A stretch of 64,000 nt of DNA from Treponema medium. GTDB lineage: Bacteria > Spirochaetota > Spirochaetia > Treponematales > Treponemataceae. The translations under genes and the position numbers were made by a program. Positions within the stretch are counted from its first letter, which is position 1. Every line of letters starts with the position of its first letter. This document shows, one piece after another, positions 8,711 through 18,403 of the stretch. The stretch lies in contig NZ_CP031393.1 in assembly GCF_017161265.1 (NCBI RefSeq), positions 2,170,001 through 2,234,000 on the forward strand, in the 5' to 3' direction. The notes beneath the pieces were generated by a model, which ran no database searches, was not told where the DNA came from, and saw only the letters and a program-made list of their open reading frames with translations.

Positions 8711-9280
8711 CCTTTTGAAATATGCGGGGCATCTGCGTTGTCGCTTAACAAAAAACAGTCCTCGACGTACAAAAAGTACGCCTGCGGGTGTTTTTTGTAC
8801 GCTCCTAGCATCTGCACCGCCTATTTCAAAAGGCTGACGGAAAAGCTATGTACCGTGTGTCGCTACTGAAAATCCTCAACGTATCAGTACCGCCACGGAT
8901 GGCGGTGGTTCTAATCAGTAACGTGTTTGCCTTGCAAACACGTAGGTAAAAAATGTACAGGGATGTACATTTTTTACCGTGCCTGCGGTTAATTTTTTCT
9001 CGCGCCTCGGATCTACACCGTCTATTTTCAAAAGGCTTACGGAAAGGGTTATTTTTTATATGCTGCTACTGAAAATGTTCAATGTATCAGAAGCGGCACG
9101 GACGCCGCTGGTTCTATGCAGTAACAAGTTTGCTTGCAAACTTGCAGCTCAAAAATGTACACGGATGTACGTTTTTGGGCGAGGATGGCGGTGGTTATAA
9201 GCAGTAGTGTGTTTGCCGTGCAAACTCGTCGTTGAACAGCGTACAAGGATGTACACTGTTCAACAGGCTATTTCAAAAGG
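8711..9280 (+). repeat. GGA-loop hairpin array 1 (putative CsrA-binding RNA)
   Basis: No credible gene. Begins with CCTTTTGAAATA (8711-8722) whose complement TATTTCAAAAGG recurs at 8822-8833 and 9269-9280 and, with one extra T, at 9023-9035. Inside are hairpins whose apical loops contain GGA on the plus strand: 8890-8905 (CCGCC-ACGGAT), 8945-8978 (loop in GTACAGGGATGT), 9092-9109, 9151-9176 and 9231-9264 (GTACAAGGATGT). GGA-less hairpins such as 8920-8942 (ACGTGTTTGC/GCAAACACGT) alternate. Two loops match the CsrA consensus RUACARGGAUGU exactly. Confidence 0.75.
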
Positions 9281-9311
9281 CTGACGGAGAGGGAGCAAAA
9301 AGGGGTTGGCA

Positions 9312-9827
9312 ATGGATATAATCAGGGCAGTATTGGACGGCATAGCGATGGCTGCCATATTTAACGGTTCGGCGGCGGCTCTTGTAATAGCAAACCCGAG
9401 ATATTTGATGGATTCATATCCTAAGGGAATTCAAAAAGCTGCTCCTGAGCCAATGAATAAGAAAGAAAAACGGGTAAATAAAATATTTACGGTGATAGTA
9501 ATGGGAGCGTGCTGGCTTTATGGAGTAATAAGCGTATTGCATGGCGGAATTCATACGTTTAAGGCATTGTTTTGGACTGCATATATTCATTGGATTATTG
9601 TGAATTTCGGTGATTTTTTCTTGTTGGATTGTCTTTTATTCCAAAAGTGGACGAAGCTAATTGTCATTCCGGGAACGGAAGATCACCCAATCTATCAAAC
9701 AAAAAATTGGATGAAGGTTATCGGAATACCGGAACATTTTTTATTGTGGCCGTTTATAACGGTTCCGCTTTTTTCTTTAGTTCAAACAGGTATTGTAATG
9801 CTCATACAATTTTTGTTTTCCTTCTAA
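9312..9827 (+). CDS. Small integral membrane protein, unknown function
   Basis: About 171 residues. A TTG at 9306 is possible, but ATG 9312 has AAAAAGGGG at better spacing. Four hydrophobic segments can be seen: near residues 4-25 (AVLDGIAMAAIFNGSAAALV), 60-80 (FTVIVMGACWLYGVISVLHG), 85-110 (FWTAYIHWIIVNFGDFFLLD) and 145-170 (FLLWPFITVPLFSLVQTGIV). No catalytic motif recognised. It lies between hairpin array 1 and a decayed HTH fragment, on the same strand as the exporter cluster. Confidence 0.7.
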   Translation: MDIIRAVLDGIAMAAIFNGSAAALVIANPRYLMDSYPKGIQKAAPEPMNKKEKRVNKIFTVIVMGACWLYGVISVLHGGIHTFKALFWTAYIHWIIVNFGDFFLLDCLLFQKWTKLIVIPGTEDHPIYQTKNWMKVIGIPEHFLLWPFITVPLFSLVQTGIVMLIQFLFSF

Positions 9828-9965
9828 GGCTTACATGAAAGTACACTGAGAAAGGCGATTGCTTATGGTAAGCTTGTCAACGGAATCGATGCCTGCAAAT
9901 ATGGTAAACAGTGGGTTATTTCTGCGGAAGCTATGAAGCGGGAATACGGACAACCGGTAAATTAA
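9828..9965 (+). pseudogene. Remnant of an excisionase/HTH-type DNA-binding protein
   Basis: Directly after and in frame with the stop of the preceding gene, a 45-codon tail reads HESTLRKAIAYGKLVNG, then CKYGKQWVISAEAMKREYG and a stop at 9963-9965. This resembles the second half of small MerR/excisionase-like HTH proteins. There is no start codon or N-terminal half, so it is a truncated fragment, probably left by a deletion or insertion of the upstream block. Confidence 0.55.
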
Positions 9966-9998
9966 TAGGATACTGCTATCGAAAAGTAAGGAGACAAT

Positions 9999-11567
9999 AT
10001 GAAAACAATACAGAAGTATGGACAATTATTTTTGTCAAGGGCTATTATTTGTTTACTGTTTTTTGTATTGACGCTTCCCTGTAGTGCGCAGGATGCTGCG
10101 GGCGTAGACGGAAAGGTAGAAACAGCTCAAGCAGCTGATGCGTCCTCCGGTAGTGAAGCTGCATCTCAAGTAAATGATGATTTAGGAGATGACGAATTTT
10201 CTACCGATTCGGAAGATGACGGCGCAAAACCGATCTTTACGGTAAGCGGCAAAATTGAAACGCTGCACGGAGTCCGCTGGAATGATGTTAAAAAAAATCT
10301 CGAATACGGAGCATCCCGTTCTATCGCACAGATAAAAGGCGAGGTCTCTGCCGGCTCTTCTTATGCGGTTATGTCCGCCGCAGCTGAATACAATTACCGC
10401 AACCCCGCACGCACTGGCTTCCGGTTGAACGAAGCGTATTACCGCTATTCGGGTGAGATATGGGATATCAGTGTCGGACGGCAGGTTATTGCGTGGGGGC
10501 AGGCGGATGGGTTTAAGCTCACCGATGTATTAAGCGCACGGGACAGCTCGGAGTTTATCTCCTTTAGCGGAGATGAAGCGCGGCTCCCGTCGGACAGCAT
10601 CCGCCTGCGTTTTTTCCACGATCTTTTTACGTTTGAAGCGGTCGCCGTACCGTTTTTTACACCGAACAAGCTGCCGCGCTTCGGGTTTGAGCCGGGCGCC
10701 AAAGACGGGCTGTACTACATCGGCACACCGGATACTTTTAATACGCCGTTCGGTTCCATTCCCGTTCATTACACAAAAAAGGAAAGCGCAAAGCCCAAGA
10801 TGTTTACCGACACGGAAGCCGCCGCCCGGTTCTCCTTCTTTTTACCCGGTATCGATTTTTCGGTTTCCGGCTTCTACGGTTGGGATAAGACGCCTGAGTT
10901 TATGAAACGGGGTGAATGGGAAGGGCAATTAACTAATCCTTCTCTGCCTTTTCATCCTATTTTGAATAAGTTTATCCCTGCAAAGGAAAAAGCGGAGCTG
11001 ATTCTTGACGCTTGCTATAACCGTATCTGGATGGCAGGCTTTGATGCTGCGATTCCTGCAGGGGATGTAACAATACGTTTGGAAACGGCGTGGGTAGGTG
11101 ACCGTAAATTTGAACCAAAACAAGCAAATTTGATAAAAGGGATTACATTTACAGATCGAACAATGCACGTCCAGTTTAATCAAGCGATGAAAAAACACCA
11201 GCTGCTGATGCTTGCCGGCATTGACTGGATTAAGAGTTCGTGGACGCTGAGCGCTCAGTATTTTGAAGATCTCATCCTCAATCATAAAAACGATATAGAG
11301 CGGCCGATGCACAAGGGCTTTGTCAGCCTCAGTGTAAGTAAAACATTCTTGCGCGATACGCTGAAACTTTCGGCAAGCGGCGTTATCGATATAAACTACG
11401 GTAGTACATCCAGCACCTATTCGGTTAGCTATGCCCTCACCGATAATATCAATTTTGCACTCGGCGGGGATGTGTACACCAAAGGCTACGACGGCAAGGG
11501 CGACTTTGCAGCCTTACACAAAATAAGCGCTATATGGCTGAAAGGCACGTTTATTTTCAGCCACTAA
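9999..11567 (+). CDS. DUF1302-like outer-membrane beta-barrel protein
   Basis: 522 residues, SD AAGGAG before ATG. Signal peptide ends near LPCSAQ; an acidic/Ala-rich linker (residues 35-75) precedes a domain with alternating beta-strands (ISVGRQVIAWGQADGFKLTD, SIRLRFFHDLFTFEAVAVPF) resembling DUF1302/alginate-export-type barrels, ending in IWLKGTFIFSH with the aromatic-rich terminal strand expected for Bam substrates. With the MMPL and LolA-like genes this gives inner-membrane pump, periplasmic carrier and outer-membrane barrel (inference). The last codons and the stop lie inside the first hairpin of a repeat element, so the element appears to supply the C-terminus. Confidence 0.72.
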   Translation: MKTIQKYGQLFLSRAIICLLFFVLTLPCSAQDAAGVDGKVETAQAADASSGSEAASQVNDDLGDDEFSTDSEDDGAKPIFTVSGKIETLHGVRWNDVKKNLEYGASRSIAQIKGEVSAGSSYAVMSAAAEYNYRNPARTGFRLNEAYYRYSGEIWDISVGRQVIAWGQADGFKLTDVLSARDSSEFISFSGDEARLPSDSIRLRFFHDLFTFEAVAVPFFTPNKLPRFGFEPGAKDGLYYIGTPDTFNTPFGSIPVHYTKKESAKPKMFTDTEAAARFSFFLPGIDFSVSGFYGWDKTPEFMKRGEWEGQLTNPSLPFHPILNKFIPAKEKAELILDACYNRIWMAGFDAAIPAGDVTIRLETAWVGDRKFEPKQANLIKGITFTDRTMHVQFNQAMKKHQLLMLAGIDWIKSSWTLSAQYFEDLILNHKNDIERPMHKGFVSLSVSKTFLRDTLKLSASGVIDINYGSTSSTYSVSYALTDNINFALGGDVYTKGYDGKGDFAALHKISAIWLKGTFIFSH

Positions 11568-11837
11568 AATGGCGCGGCTGAAAAACACTGCGAGTTTGCT
11601 AACCGCAAACTCGATGATTGACGTATGCGCGTTCCGCGCACGAATGCAACAGTCTTCGAGAATTGATATTCTCTCAACTGTTGCATTTTAAGGGGACGTT
11701 TATTTTCAGCCGCTGAAATAGCGCGGCTGAAAAACACTGCGAGTTTGCCATTCGGCAAACATCGTAGATTATATGTGCGCTATCGCGCACTAATTGAACA
11801 ACTTCCAAAATTGACACTTTGTTCAGTTGTTCAATTT
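11554..11837. repeat. H-family four-hairpin element, tandem copies a and b
   Basis: Two tandem units. Unit a: H1 11554-11584 (TTTTCAGCC../..GGCTGAAAA), H2 11591-11613 (CGAGTTTGC/GCAAACTCG), H3 11622-11642 (GCGCG/CGCGC), H4 11643-11688 (AATGCAACAG/CTGTTGCATT). Unit b: H1 11703-11733, H2 11740-11764, H3 11775-11790, H4 11792-11836 (AATTGAACAACT/AGTTGTTCAATT). H4 stems differ between units yet pair perfectly. Other copies are at 31909-32046, 45052-45187 and 61103-61234. Confidence 0.8.
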
Positions 11838-11863
11838 TAAGGGACGTTTACGTGGTAGAACAT

Positions 11864-11902
11864 GGGCATCTCTAGAAACTCAGATATAGTTTTAAGAGAT
11901 GC
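11864..11902. terminator. Bidirectional terminator-like hairpin (GGGCATCTCT type)
   Basis: GGGCATCTCTAGAAACT...AGTTTTAAGAGATGCC forms a long stem between the convergent ends of the barrel gene and the MCP gene. The same stem type occurs at 1372-1410, 26274-26311, 39187-39225, 58611-58655 and 60934-60973. Confidence 0.65.
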
Positions 11903-11921
11903 CTTTATTCGTTTCAGCTAT

Positions 11922-14210
11922 TTATTCATTGGTTTTTATATTTTGCAGATGATCAGTGTGCGTAATCAGTGCATTGAGCGTACCGATCGATTCGCTCGTT
12001 TCGGCTTCTACTCCGCGTGTTGTCTCAACTGCATCATTTAAGCTTTTAATATTTGTGAACATAGCCTCGATTTCCGTATGTACTTTTTCGGTTGCTTGCA
12101 ATAAGCTGGTAAAGCTTTCATTGATTTTATTTCTGAGTTCGGAAACTTCGGTTTGTTCCTCTTGAACATCAATGGATTGATCAGCGAGCGATTGCATAGC
12201 GTTATTCATTTTTTTGGCTTGTACATCGACGTCTTTTAAGAAGGATGAAATATCTCCTAATATCGTTTGGAAGTTATTGACCTGCGTATTGATATTGTCA
12301 AAGCTTTTTCGCAATACTTCCGAAGCTTCCGCAGAGTCTTTAATGCTTTTATTGATGTGCTTTAAAATCTTACCGGTATTATCAGCTTCATACGCGGAGT
12401 TTTCTGCAAGTTTCCGTATCTCATCGGCAACGACCGCAAATCCTTTTCCCGCTTCTCCGGCATGGGCAGATTCTATCGCCGCATTCATTGCCAATAAATT
12501 TGTTTGCTCTGCGATAGCGGTAATAATTTGGTTTGTTTCCAGCAGGCTTTCCGAGCTTTCGTAAATCGCATTGATAATATCTGTAACCGTTATTAAATGA
12601 TGTTTACCGGCATCGCTTGCTTCACGGATGTACGAAAAGTTATGATTTATTTCGTTGAATTTTTCCGTTAGTCCGTTAGTAGCATCGTTTAACTGTTTAA
12701 TCTGCGTTACCGTTTCTTCTGCCGCATCGGATTGCCGTTCAATTCCTTGGCGCATAGTATTCAAAAAAGCATTAAAGCTGTCGGTTGCATTTTGCGTACT
12801 GCGGAGCTGATTACTTTGTTCGGACATTTCAGATTTTAACGTTTGTACTTGAATCGATAATGCCTGCATCGACTGTTCCGCTCCGTCCATGTTTTGTGAC
12901 AAAACCGTTTCTTGCTGTTGTAGTTTATCGCTGGTATGTCGGATTTCATTAAATAAAAGCGTTTTCTGTTTGTCGGAATCCGACAGCTGTATTTTTATCT
13001 CCTCGCTTTGACGATTATAAATATGTGTTTTCCATGCAAAACCGAATGCCTGCGCTAATAAAAATGCGGAAAAACCAAACGGCAGTAAATTCCCTGTTGG
13101 TACAAGCATCATACTGTAAAACAAATCGTTTAACGTGAAAATCGTCAAAATGATAATACCGATAACAATAAATATTGCACCTTCCCGTTTACGGATGAGC
13201 AGTTTGATGATCAAATAAATGACATAAACGATAATCATAACAATCACTAATTGATGAACTTGTATGAGTTTCCCGTAGATATAAGACGGCGTTACACAAA
13301 TAAAAGCTGTGTATGCCAGTGCCTCAATCATAATAATACGATTGATAATTTTATGGGTGTCTTTAGGATAGAGCGCTGCAAAATAACCGACTACGGAAAA
13401 ACTGAGTAATGCAAAGGTAAGATAGTCGATTTTAGTATCGATGTTCCAAGATAAAGAAGGAAAAAGGATTCTAAAGACAGGTCCCTTTACCATGTTGCGG
13501 AGAACGACGAGAATACTGAAAAATACGAACCATAGGATACTTTTATTATCAGGTTGAAATAGATAAAGCGCAAGGTGATACAGAATAATTGCGACACCAA
13601 ACCCAAAAACAAAAATCTCAATAAAAAGGAATGCAAAATTGGCACGTTCGGCTTTTGTCTTTGTTGCAAACTTAATTGTTTGGTAAATACCTCCGCGTGA
13701 ATGAAAAAAGTTTGAAACTTGAATGGCAAGGCATACTTCGGTTATATCTTTTGGAATATAATAGAGAATGTTTCCTTCGCCACGGACAGATGTTTCTCGT
13801 GAAGCTCCTACTTTTCCTGAATGGGCTTGCAATTCTCCATTTACATAAAAACTCCATGCGGAAATCGGAGAAGAAAATTGTATTGCCAATTCAGGATGCC
13901 GATCCGGTAATAAAATCTGTAGAGTATAAGTACCGTATCCGAAAGCAGACATCTTTGTTCCGTCAGATAAAACAGTTGAACTCCATTCTTTCGGACATTC
14001 GATAAATACCGTAGGGTTACGCACATCTTCTGGTGAAGAAAGTAACTGGCGATTATAGAATCCCATCTTTCCGCTTATCACGATACTTTGAGTGTCATTG
14101 AAGTTTTTATTGCGGAGATCAAGTACTCCGTTTTGAATGGTTTGGGAAAAAACGGGGGCAAAGCATGTACTCAAGATTAAAAACACTATAAGTTTTTTTA
14201 TATGTTTCAT
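11922..14210 (-). CDS. Methyl-accepting chemotaxis protein with 7TM-DISM sensor
   Basis: Start chosen at ATG 14210 (AAGGAG upstream, then signal peptide [19 protein letters not shown]) rather than a TTG at 14237; 762 residues. Domains: periplasmic DISM-type jelly-roll (about residues 30-190, with the family motif [10 protein letters not shown]), seven membrane helices (200-400), coiled coil, then the MCP signalling domain with hairpin tip region [20 protein letters not shown] (about residue 600). Known role: binds CheA/CheW and signals to flagella. The same sensor module is used by the two cyclases at 49079-53067. Confidence 0.93.
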   Translation of the reverse strand: MKHIKKLIVFLILSTCFAPVFSQTIQNGVLDLRNKNFNDTQSIVISGKMGFYNRQLLSSPEDVRNPTVFIECPKEWSSTVLSDGTKMSAFGYGTYTLQILLPDRHPELAIQFSSPISAWSFYVNGELQAHSGKVGASRETSVRGEGNILYYIPKDITEVCLAIQVSNFFHSRGGIYQTIKFATKTKAERANFAFLFIEIFVFGFGVAIILYHLALYLFQPDNKSILWFVFFSILVVLRNMVKGPVFRILFPSLSWNIDTKIDYLTFALLSFSVVGYFAALYPKDTHKIINRIIMIEALAYTAFICVTPSYIYGKLIQVHQLVIVMIIVYVIYLIIKLLIRKREGAIFIVIGIIILTIFTLNDLFYSMMLVPTGNLLPFGFSAFLLAQAFGFAWKTHIYNRQSEEIKIQLSDSDKQKTLLFNEIRHTSDKLQQQETVLSQNMDGAEQSMQALSIQVQTLKSEMSEQSNQLRSTQNATDSFNAFLNTMRQGIERQSDAAEETVTQIKQLNDATNGLTEKFNEINHNFSYIREASDAGKHHLITVTDIINAIYESSESLLETNQIITAIAEQTNLLAMNAAIESAHAGEAGKGFAVVADEIRKLAENSAYEADNTGKILKHINKSIKDSAEASEVLRKSFDNINTQVNNFQTILGDISSFLKDVDVQAKKMNNAMQSLADQSIDVQEEQTEVSELRNKINESFTSLLQATEKVHTEIEAMFTNIKSLNDAVETTRGVEAETSESIGTLNALITHTDHLQNIKTNE

Positions 14211-14333
14211 TGTGTCTCTCCTTAAAAAGTTTACCAAGACTGCATAGGGTGAGCAGCCTTGGTATGTGTTCGTTAGCTAAAATGAGATAGCTGTATCAAT
14301 CGGCGTATCCATGTCGAGCTGCCTTGCGTGCGC

Positions 14334-15104
14334 TTACGGTTCTATCGGAGCATTTCCGCTATCGAGAATAGCCCATCCATTTGCCTTCGCTTGCTGTAAT
14401 GCGGCGGCAGAGGGCTTGCCGTTTTTGATTTTATCTCCCACCGCTAAAATGCGTGCTTCGCGGACTGCGGCGCTGTTTTCTGTTGCAGCGGGAAGGCTTT
14501 TCAGCAAAGCGTCCATGGCTTCCGTTTCGATGGCGTTCATATAGCACCGCAGCTGTGTGAGTTTTTTACAACCTGATACGTCCAATACCGATAACTGATT
14601 GATACCGCACCACAAAAGCTCAAGCTGTGTCTGTTGTGAAATGTCCAATCCGCTTAAACGGTTATTATAACATTGCAGCCGTTTTAAGTTCTTATTTGCG
14701 GATAATTGCAGCTGTGTAATGTTATTACCCGCGCAGTACAGTATTTCCATATTGGGACAGCGGGAAACATCGATGTTTTCTACGGTGCCGTTATCTTTAA
14801 TATCCAGTTCGCGGATATCTCCGGTAAATACGATCGTTGTTCCCGTAGCTTTCAGCAGCTGCATCGGTTTGTCTTCGTTGAGTTCACGAACCTCATCCGT
14901 TCCCTGAATCTCTGTTTTATCGGCGCCCTGTACCCTTACCGCCGAGCCGTCTTGCGTTCTTATTCTAACCGATAGTGTTGAGCCTTCGGGAACAGTAATG
15001 GTTACGGCTCCCGTTTTTTGTGTTGAAGACGGCGCTGTCGTACAAGCGGCAATCATTACCACTGCTGCTGCAAGCAAAATACCTGTTTTCAAAATTGTTT
15101 TCAT
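14334..15104 (-). CDS. Leucine-rich repeat lipoprotein
   Basis: 256 residues, AGGAG before ATG. Lipoprotein signal MKTILKTGILLAAAVVMIAA followed by Cys. Residues 105-195 hold about four 21-residue LRR units of the form LxxLxCxxNxLxxLDxS (LKRLQCYNNRLSGLDIS, LELLWCGINQLSVLDVS). The C-terminal segment resembles that of the larger lipoprotein at 42526-44687, so the two are paralogues. Likely surface or periplasmic binding protein. Confidence 0.85.
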   Translation of the reverse strand: MKTILKTGILLAAAVVMIAACTTAPSSTQKTGAVTITVPEGSTLSVRIRTQDGSAVRVQGADKTEIQGTDEVRELNEDKPMQLLKATGTTIVFTGDIRELDIKDNGTVENIDVSRCPNMEILYCAGNNITQLQLSANKNLKRLQCYNNRLSGLDISQQTQLELLWCGINQLSVLDVSGCKKLTQLRCYMNAIETEAMDALLKSLPAATENSAAVREARILAVGDKIKNGKPSAAALQQAKANGWAILDSGNAPIEP

Positions 15105-15251
15105 AGATTTTCTCCTATTTAGTTTATGTTAGTTTAATAGATAAATATTCGGATTACTTCCGGTTTACTCGGAATCTTCTGTTTTGTATTTGTGCAAATT
15201 CGACGGTTACTAAGGCTGCATAAAGCGGGCAGCCTTAGTAATCCTTTGTTT

Positions 15252-17240
15252 CTATTCTTTGATACGGGCGGCAAGCGCTTGGGCGGTAAATCCGAGATGC
15301 TCCGCAACTTTTTTTGCGGGACCCGACTCGCCGAAACGTTCTATCGAGAAAATATCTTTCTCCGGCGACTGTACCCAGCCTTCCCAGCCCTGTTTAACTC
15401 CGGCTTCTGCAACCATTACACGGACGGCACTGCTTCCCACCAACTGCTCTTTATATGAAGATGTTTGTGCTTCCAGAAGCTCTTTCGACGGAACGGAGAC
15501 TACCCGTACTTTTTTCGGGGCGGCAAGCTGAGCGGCTTCGCAGGCAAGGCTGACTTCGGAACCGGTCGCAAATATCGTTACATCGGGCGTACCGTCCGTA
15601 TTTTTTACGATATAGCTGCCGGCGGCTTTCATCAGAGCTTTCCACTGAGGTTCGGCTTTTTCCAGTATGGGCAGATTCTGGCGGCTCAGTATTAAACAGA
15701 CCGGCCGGTCTTTCTGCTCAAGCGCAATTCTCCATGCGACGGCGGTTTCTTCCGCATCGGCAGGGCGGAGTACCAGTAGATTAGGAATGGCGCGGAGGCT
15801 TGCGAGTGTTTCCACCGGCTGATGGGTCGGGCCGTCTTCGCCGACAAAGATGGAGTCGTGGGTCAATACAAAAATAGAAGGGATGCGCATCAGCGCTGCA
15901 AGCCGGAGCGCCGGACGCAGATAGTCGGAGAACACGGCAAAGGTTGCGCAGAAGGCGCGGAAACCGCCGTGCAGCTGAATACCGTTGGTAATCGTTGCCA
16001 TCGCGAATTCTCTGATGCCGAAGTGGATATACCGTCCCTGCGGTGTTGCGGCAGTAAACGATTGGGCATTCTGCAAGGCGACCGCATTCGGCCCCTGCAA
16101 GTCTGCCGAACCGCCGACGAGATTCGGGAATGCTTTTGCAAAAGCGTTCAGTGCGGTTTTGGAAGCAGCCCGCGTCGCAATCATTTCATCTTTTTTAAAG
16201 ACAGGATCGGCAACGCCGTCCAGTACGGCTTGGTCGATACCGCCTTGTACAAAGCTGCGATCCCATTCTTTGCGCCGTTCGGGGTAGGCGGCGCTCCATG
16301 CGGCAAAGCGACTATTCCAGTCCGCTTCCGCTTGAGCACATTCCTTTTGCCGCTCTTCAAAATAACGGTAGGCTTCGGGGACGACAAAGAACTGTTTTGC
16401 AGGATCAAGCCCCAACGTCTTCTTTGCCTGCGCCAGCTTCTCTTGACCGAGCGGCGCTCCGTGTGCGGCGGCGGTTCCCTCAACGGCGGGCGCTCCCTTT
16501 CCGATCACCGAATCGAGTATGATAAGCGAGGGGCGGGGATCTTTTTTTGCCTCCGCAGTGAGTTTTTCTATATCGCTGTAGGAATACATCGAACCGTGCA
16601 GCACCTGCCAGCCGTAAGCCTCGTACCGCTTTGTAACATCTTCGGTAAAGGCGATATCGGTGGAGCCGTCTATCGTAATATTGTTTTTATCATAGTATAC
16701 AATGAGCTTACCGAGTTTCAGCGTACCGGCGAGGCTCGATGCTTCGGAAGAAACGCCTTCCATTAAACAGCCTTCTCCCACCAGCGCATAGGTGTAGTGA
16801 TCGACAATGCGGTACTCTTCGGTGTTGAACCGTGCTGCAAGCATCGCTTCGGCAATCGCCATACCGACTGCGGTAGAAATACCCTGACCGAGCGGCCCGG
16901 TGGTGGCTTCGACGCCAGGGGTGAGTCCGTATTCGGGATGCCCGGCGCAGCGGGAACCGATCTGGCGGAACGAGCGGATATCGTCAAGCGAAAGATCGTA
17001 ACCGGCAAGATGCAGCGCGGCATACAGGAGCATAGACCCATGCCCCGCCGACAAGATGAACCGGTCGCGGTCTACCCATTGGGGATTTTTCGGATTATGC
17101 CGTAAAATTTTTGCATACAGCATCGCTGCGAGTTCGGCGGCTCCGAGCGGAAGCCCGGGATGGCCGGAATTAGCTTTTTCGATTGCATCGATTGAAAGGC
17201 TCCGTATCGAAAGCGCTACGGCGTCAAGTTCTTTATTCAT
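15252..17240 (-). CDS. tkt: Transketolase
   Basis: 662 residues, the usual family length, with AGGAGGA SD. Thiamine diphosphate motifs are present ([36 protein letters not shown] followed by [11 protein letters not shown]), the pyrimidine-binding part ([16 protein letters not shown]) and C-terminal domain. Transfers two-carbon ketol units in the non-oxidative pentose phosphate pathway. Sits 15 bases downstream of the MoxR ATPase stop, same strand, probably co-transcribed. Confidence 0.97.
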   Translation of the reverse strand: MNKELDAVALSIRSLSIDAIEKANSGHPGLPLGAAELAAMLYAKILRHNPKNPQWVDRDRFILSAGHGSMLLYAALHLAGYDLSLDDIRSFRQIGSRCAGHPEYGLTPGVEATTGPLGQGISTAVGMAIAEAMLAARFNTEEYRIVDHYTYALVGEGCLMEGVSSEASSLAGTLKLGKLIVYYDKNNITIDGSTDIAFTEDVTKRYEAYGWQVLHGSMYSYSDIEKLTAEAKKDPRPSLIILDSVIGKGAPAVEGTAAAHGAPLGQEKLAQAKKTLGLDPAKQFFVVPEAYRYFEERQKECAQAEADWNSRFAAWSAAYPERRKEWDRSFVQGGIDQAVLDGVADPVFKKDEMIATRAASKTALNAFAKAFPNLVGGSADLQGPNAVALQNAQSFTAATPQGRYIHFGIREFAMATITNGIQLHGGFRAFCATFAVFSDYLRPALRLAALMRIPSIFVLTHDSIFVGEDGPTHQPVETLASLRAIPNLLVLRPADAEETAVAWRIALEQKDRPVCLILSRQNLPILEKAEPQWKALMKAAGSYIVKNTDGTPDVTIFATGSEVSLACEAAQLAAPKKVRVVSVPSKELLEAQTSSYKEQLVGSSAVRVMVAEAGVKQGWEGWVQSPEKDIFSIERFGESGPAKKVAEHLGFTAQALAARIKE

Positions 17241-17255
17241 AGTTCCTCCAATATG

Positions 17256-18257
17256 TTACGGCTGCGGAATAAGTTCGAGCAGCTCGGCGATAATTTCATC
17301 TGCACTGATATTTTCCGCGCTCGCTTCATACGAAAGTTTTAAGCGGTGGCGCAGAATAGGGTAGGCGAGAGTTTTTATGTCTTCGGGCAGGACATAGTCA
17401 CGTCCGTTCAAAAATGCCCGTATTTTTGAACACCGATAAAGGGCGATGCTCGCACGGGGAGAGGCTCCGACGGTGATATAGCTAAGATAACTGCCGCGGG
17501 GCAACTCTTCCCGTTTTTCGATAATGGGACGGGTTGCCGTAACCAGTGAAATAATGTATTCGTGTAAACCTTCGGTGCAGCGGACTGCTTCGGCGCCTCT
17601 ACGGATGGTATGGAGCATATCGACGGAAAGAATTGCTTCGGTTTCGGGCGCTTGCATTTTTTTTACCGAAGCGGTGATGTTCTCGCTTTTCAGCATGATG
17701 ACGAGTTCATCCGCCGGTTTAGGGTAGGGGACAAAAAGTTTAAACAGGAAGCGGTCGAGCTCCGCTTCGGGAAGGGGGTAGGTGCCTTCCTGTTCAATCG
17801 GATTCTGGGTTGCAAGTACGAAAAACGGTGTGGGGAGCGGATAGCTCGTTTCTCCGATGGTAACCTGTCCTTCCGCCATCGCTTCGAGCAATGCGGATTG
17901 AACCTTTGCCGGTGCGCGGTTTATTTCATCTGCCAAAACCACCTGTGCAAAAAGCGGCCCCCTGCGTACCGAAAAGCAATGTGCGGTGGAATCAAAGATC
18001 AGTGTTCCGGTGAGATCGGCAGGCAACAAGTCGGGCGTGAACTGGATGCGTTTAAAACTTAATTGAGAAAGCTCCGCGAAAGTCCGTACCGTTAAGGTTT
18101 TGGCAAGACCGGGGGCACCCTCCAGCAACACATGTCCGCCTGCAATATAGGCAACAAGAATATCATCAATGAGCCGTTCCTGCCCGATAACGGATACAGC
18201 CATTTGTTTTTTAAACGCAGCAACCCGCTGCAGCGCTTCGGTTTGTAAACTCTCCAT
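17256..18257 (-). CDS. MoxR family AAA+ ATPase
   Basis: 333 residues. Walker A GAPGLAKT (about residue 40), Walker B VLADEINRA, sensor 1 LATQNPIEQEGTYPLPEAEL, and the C-terminal lid. MoxR ATPases act as chaperone-like factors, usually with VWA-domain partners; here no VWA gene is adjacent on the same operon, though one lies at 20897-22036. No Shine-Dalgarno: a TTGCAT-17-TACACT promoter ends 8 bases before the ATG, pointing to a leaderless mRNA. Confidence 0.92.
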   Translation of the reverse strand: MESLQTEALQRVAAFKKQMAVSVIGQERLIDDILVAYIAGGHVLLEGAPGLAKTLTVRTFAELSQLSFKRIQFTPDLLPADLTGTLIFDSTAHCFSVRRGPLFAQVVLADEINRAPAKVQSALLEAMAEGQVTIGETSYPLPTPFFVLATQNPIEQEGTYPLPEAELDRFLFKLFVPYPKPADELVIMLKSENITASVKKMQAPETEAILSVDMLHTIRRGAEAVRCTEGLHEYIISLVTATRPIIEKREELPRGSYLSYITVGASPRASIALYRCSKIRAFLNGRDYVLPEDIKTLAYPILRHRLKLSYEASAENISADEIIAELLELIPQP

Positions 18258-18265
18258 ATTAAGGG

Positions 18266-18294
18266 AGTGTACGCATATTTTTCATTCTATGCAA
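18266..18294 (-). promoter_or_regulatory. Promoter of moxR, probably leaderless
   Basis: On the minus strand TTGCAT (18294-18289), exactly 17 bp, TACACT (18271-18266), then 8 bases to the ATG at 18257. No SD sequence upstream of the start codon. Confidence 0.6.
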
Positions 18295-18403
18295 GATAAT
18301 GTAATTCTGTAACTTCTTATAATCTTATTCCTTGTATGTAGGCTGCATTTTACTTTTAATCATATTGATAGTGTTAGAAAGAGCGATTTTAAAGGAGCCG
18401 CGT

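Noticed and set aside
8979-9200. 73-residue open frame inside GGA array 1 (and similar frames at 28649-28870 and 41404-41679)
   Set aside because: They consist of translated hairpin repeats, share no protein-level conservation beyond the DNA repeat, and have no ribosome site.
11554-11837. Hairpin elements as integron attC sites
   Set aside because: Oral treponemes can carry integrons and attC stems also vary, but I find no GTTRRRY/RYYYAAC core pairs at the ends and the elements do not bracket single-gene cassettes in one orientation.
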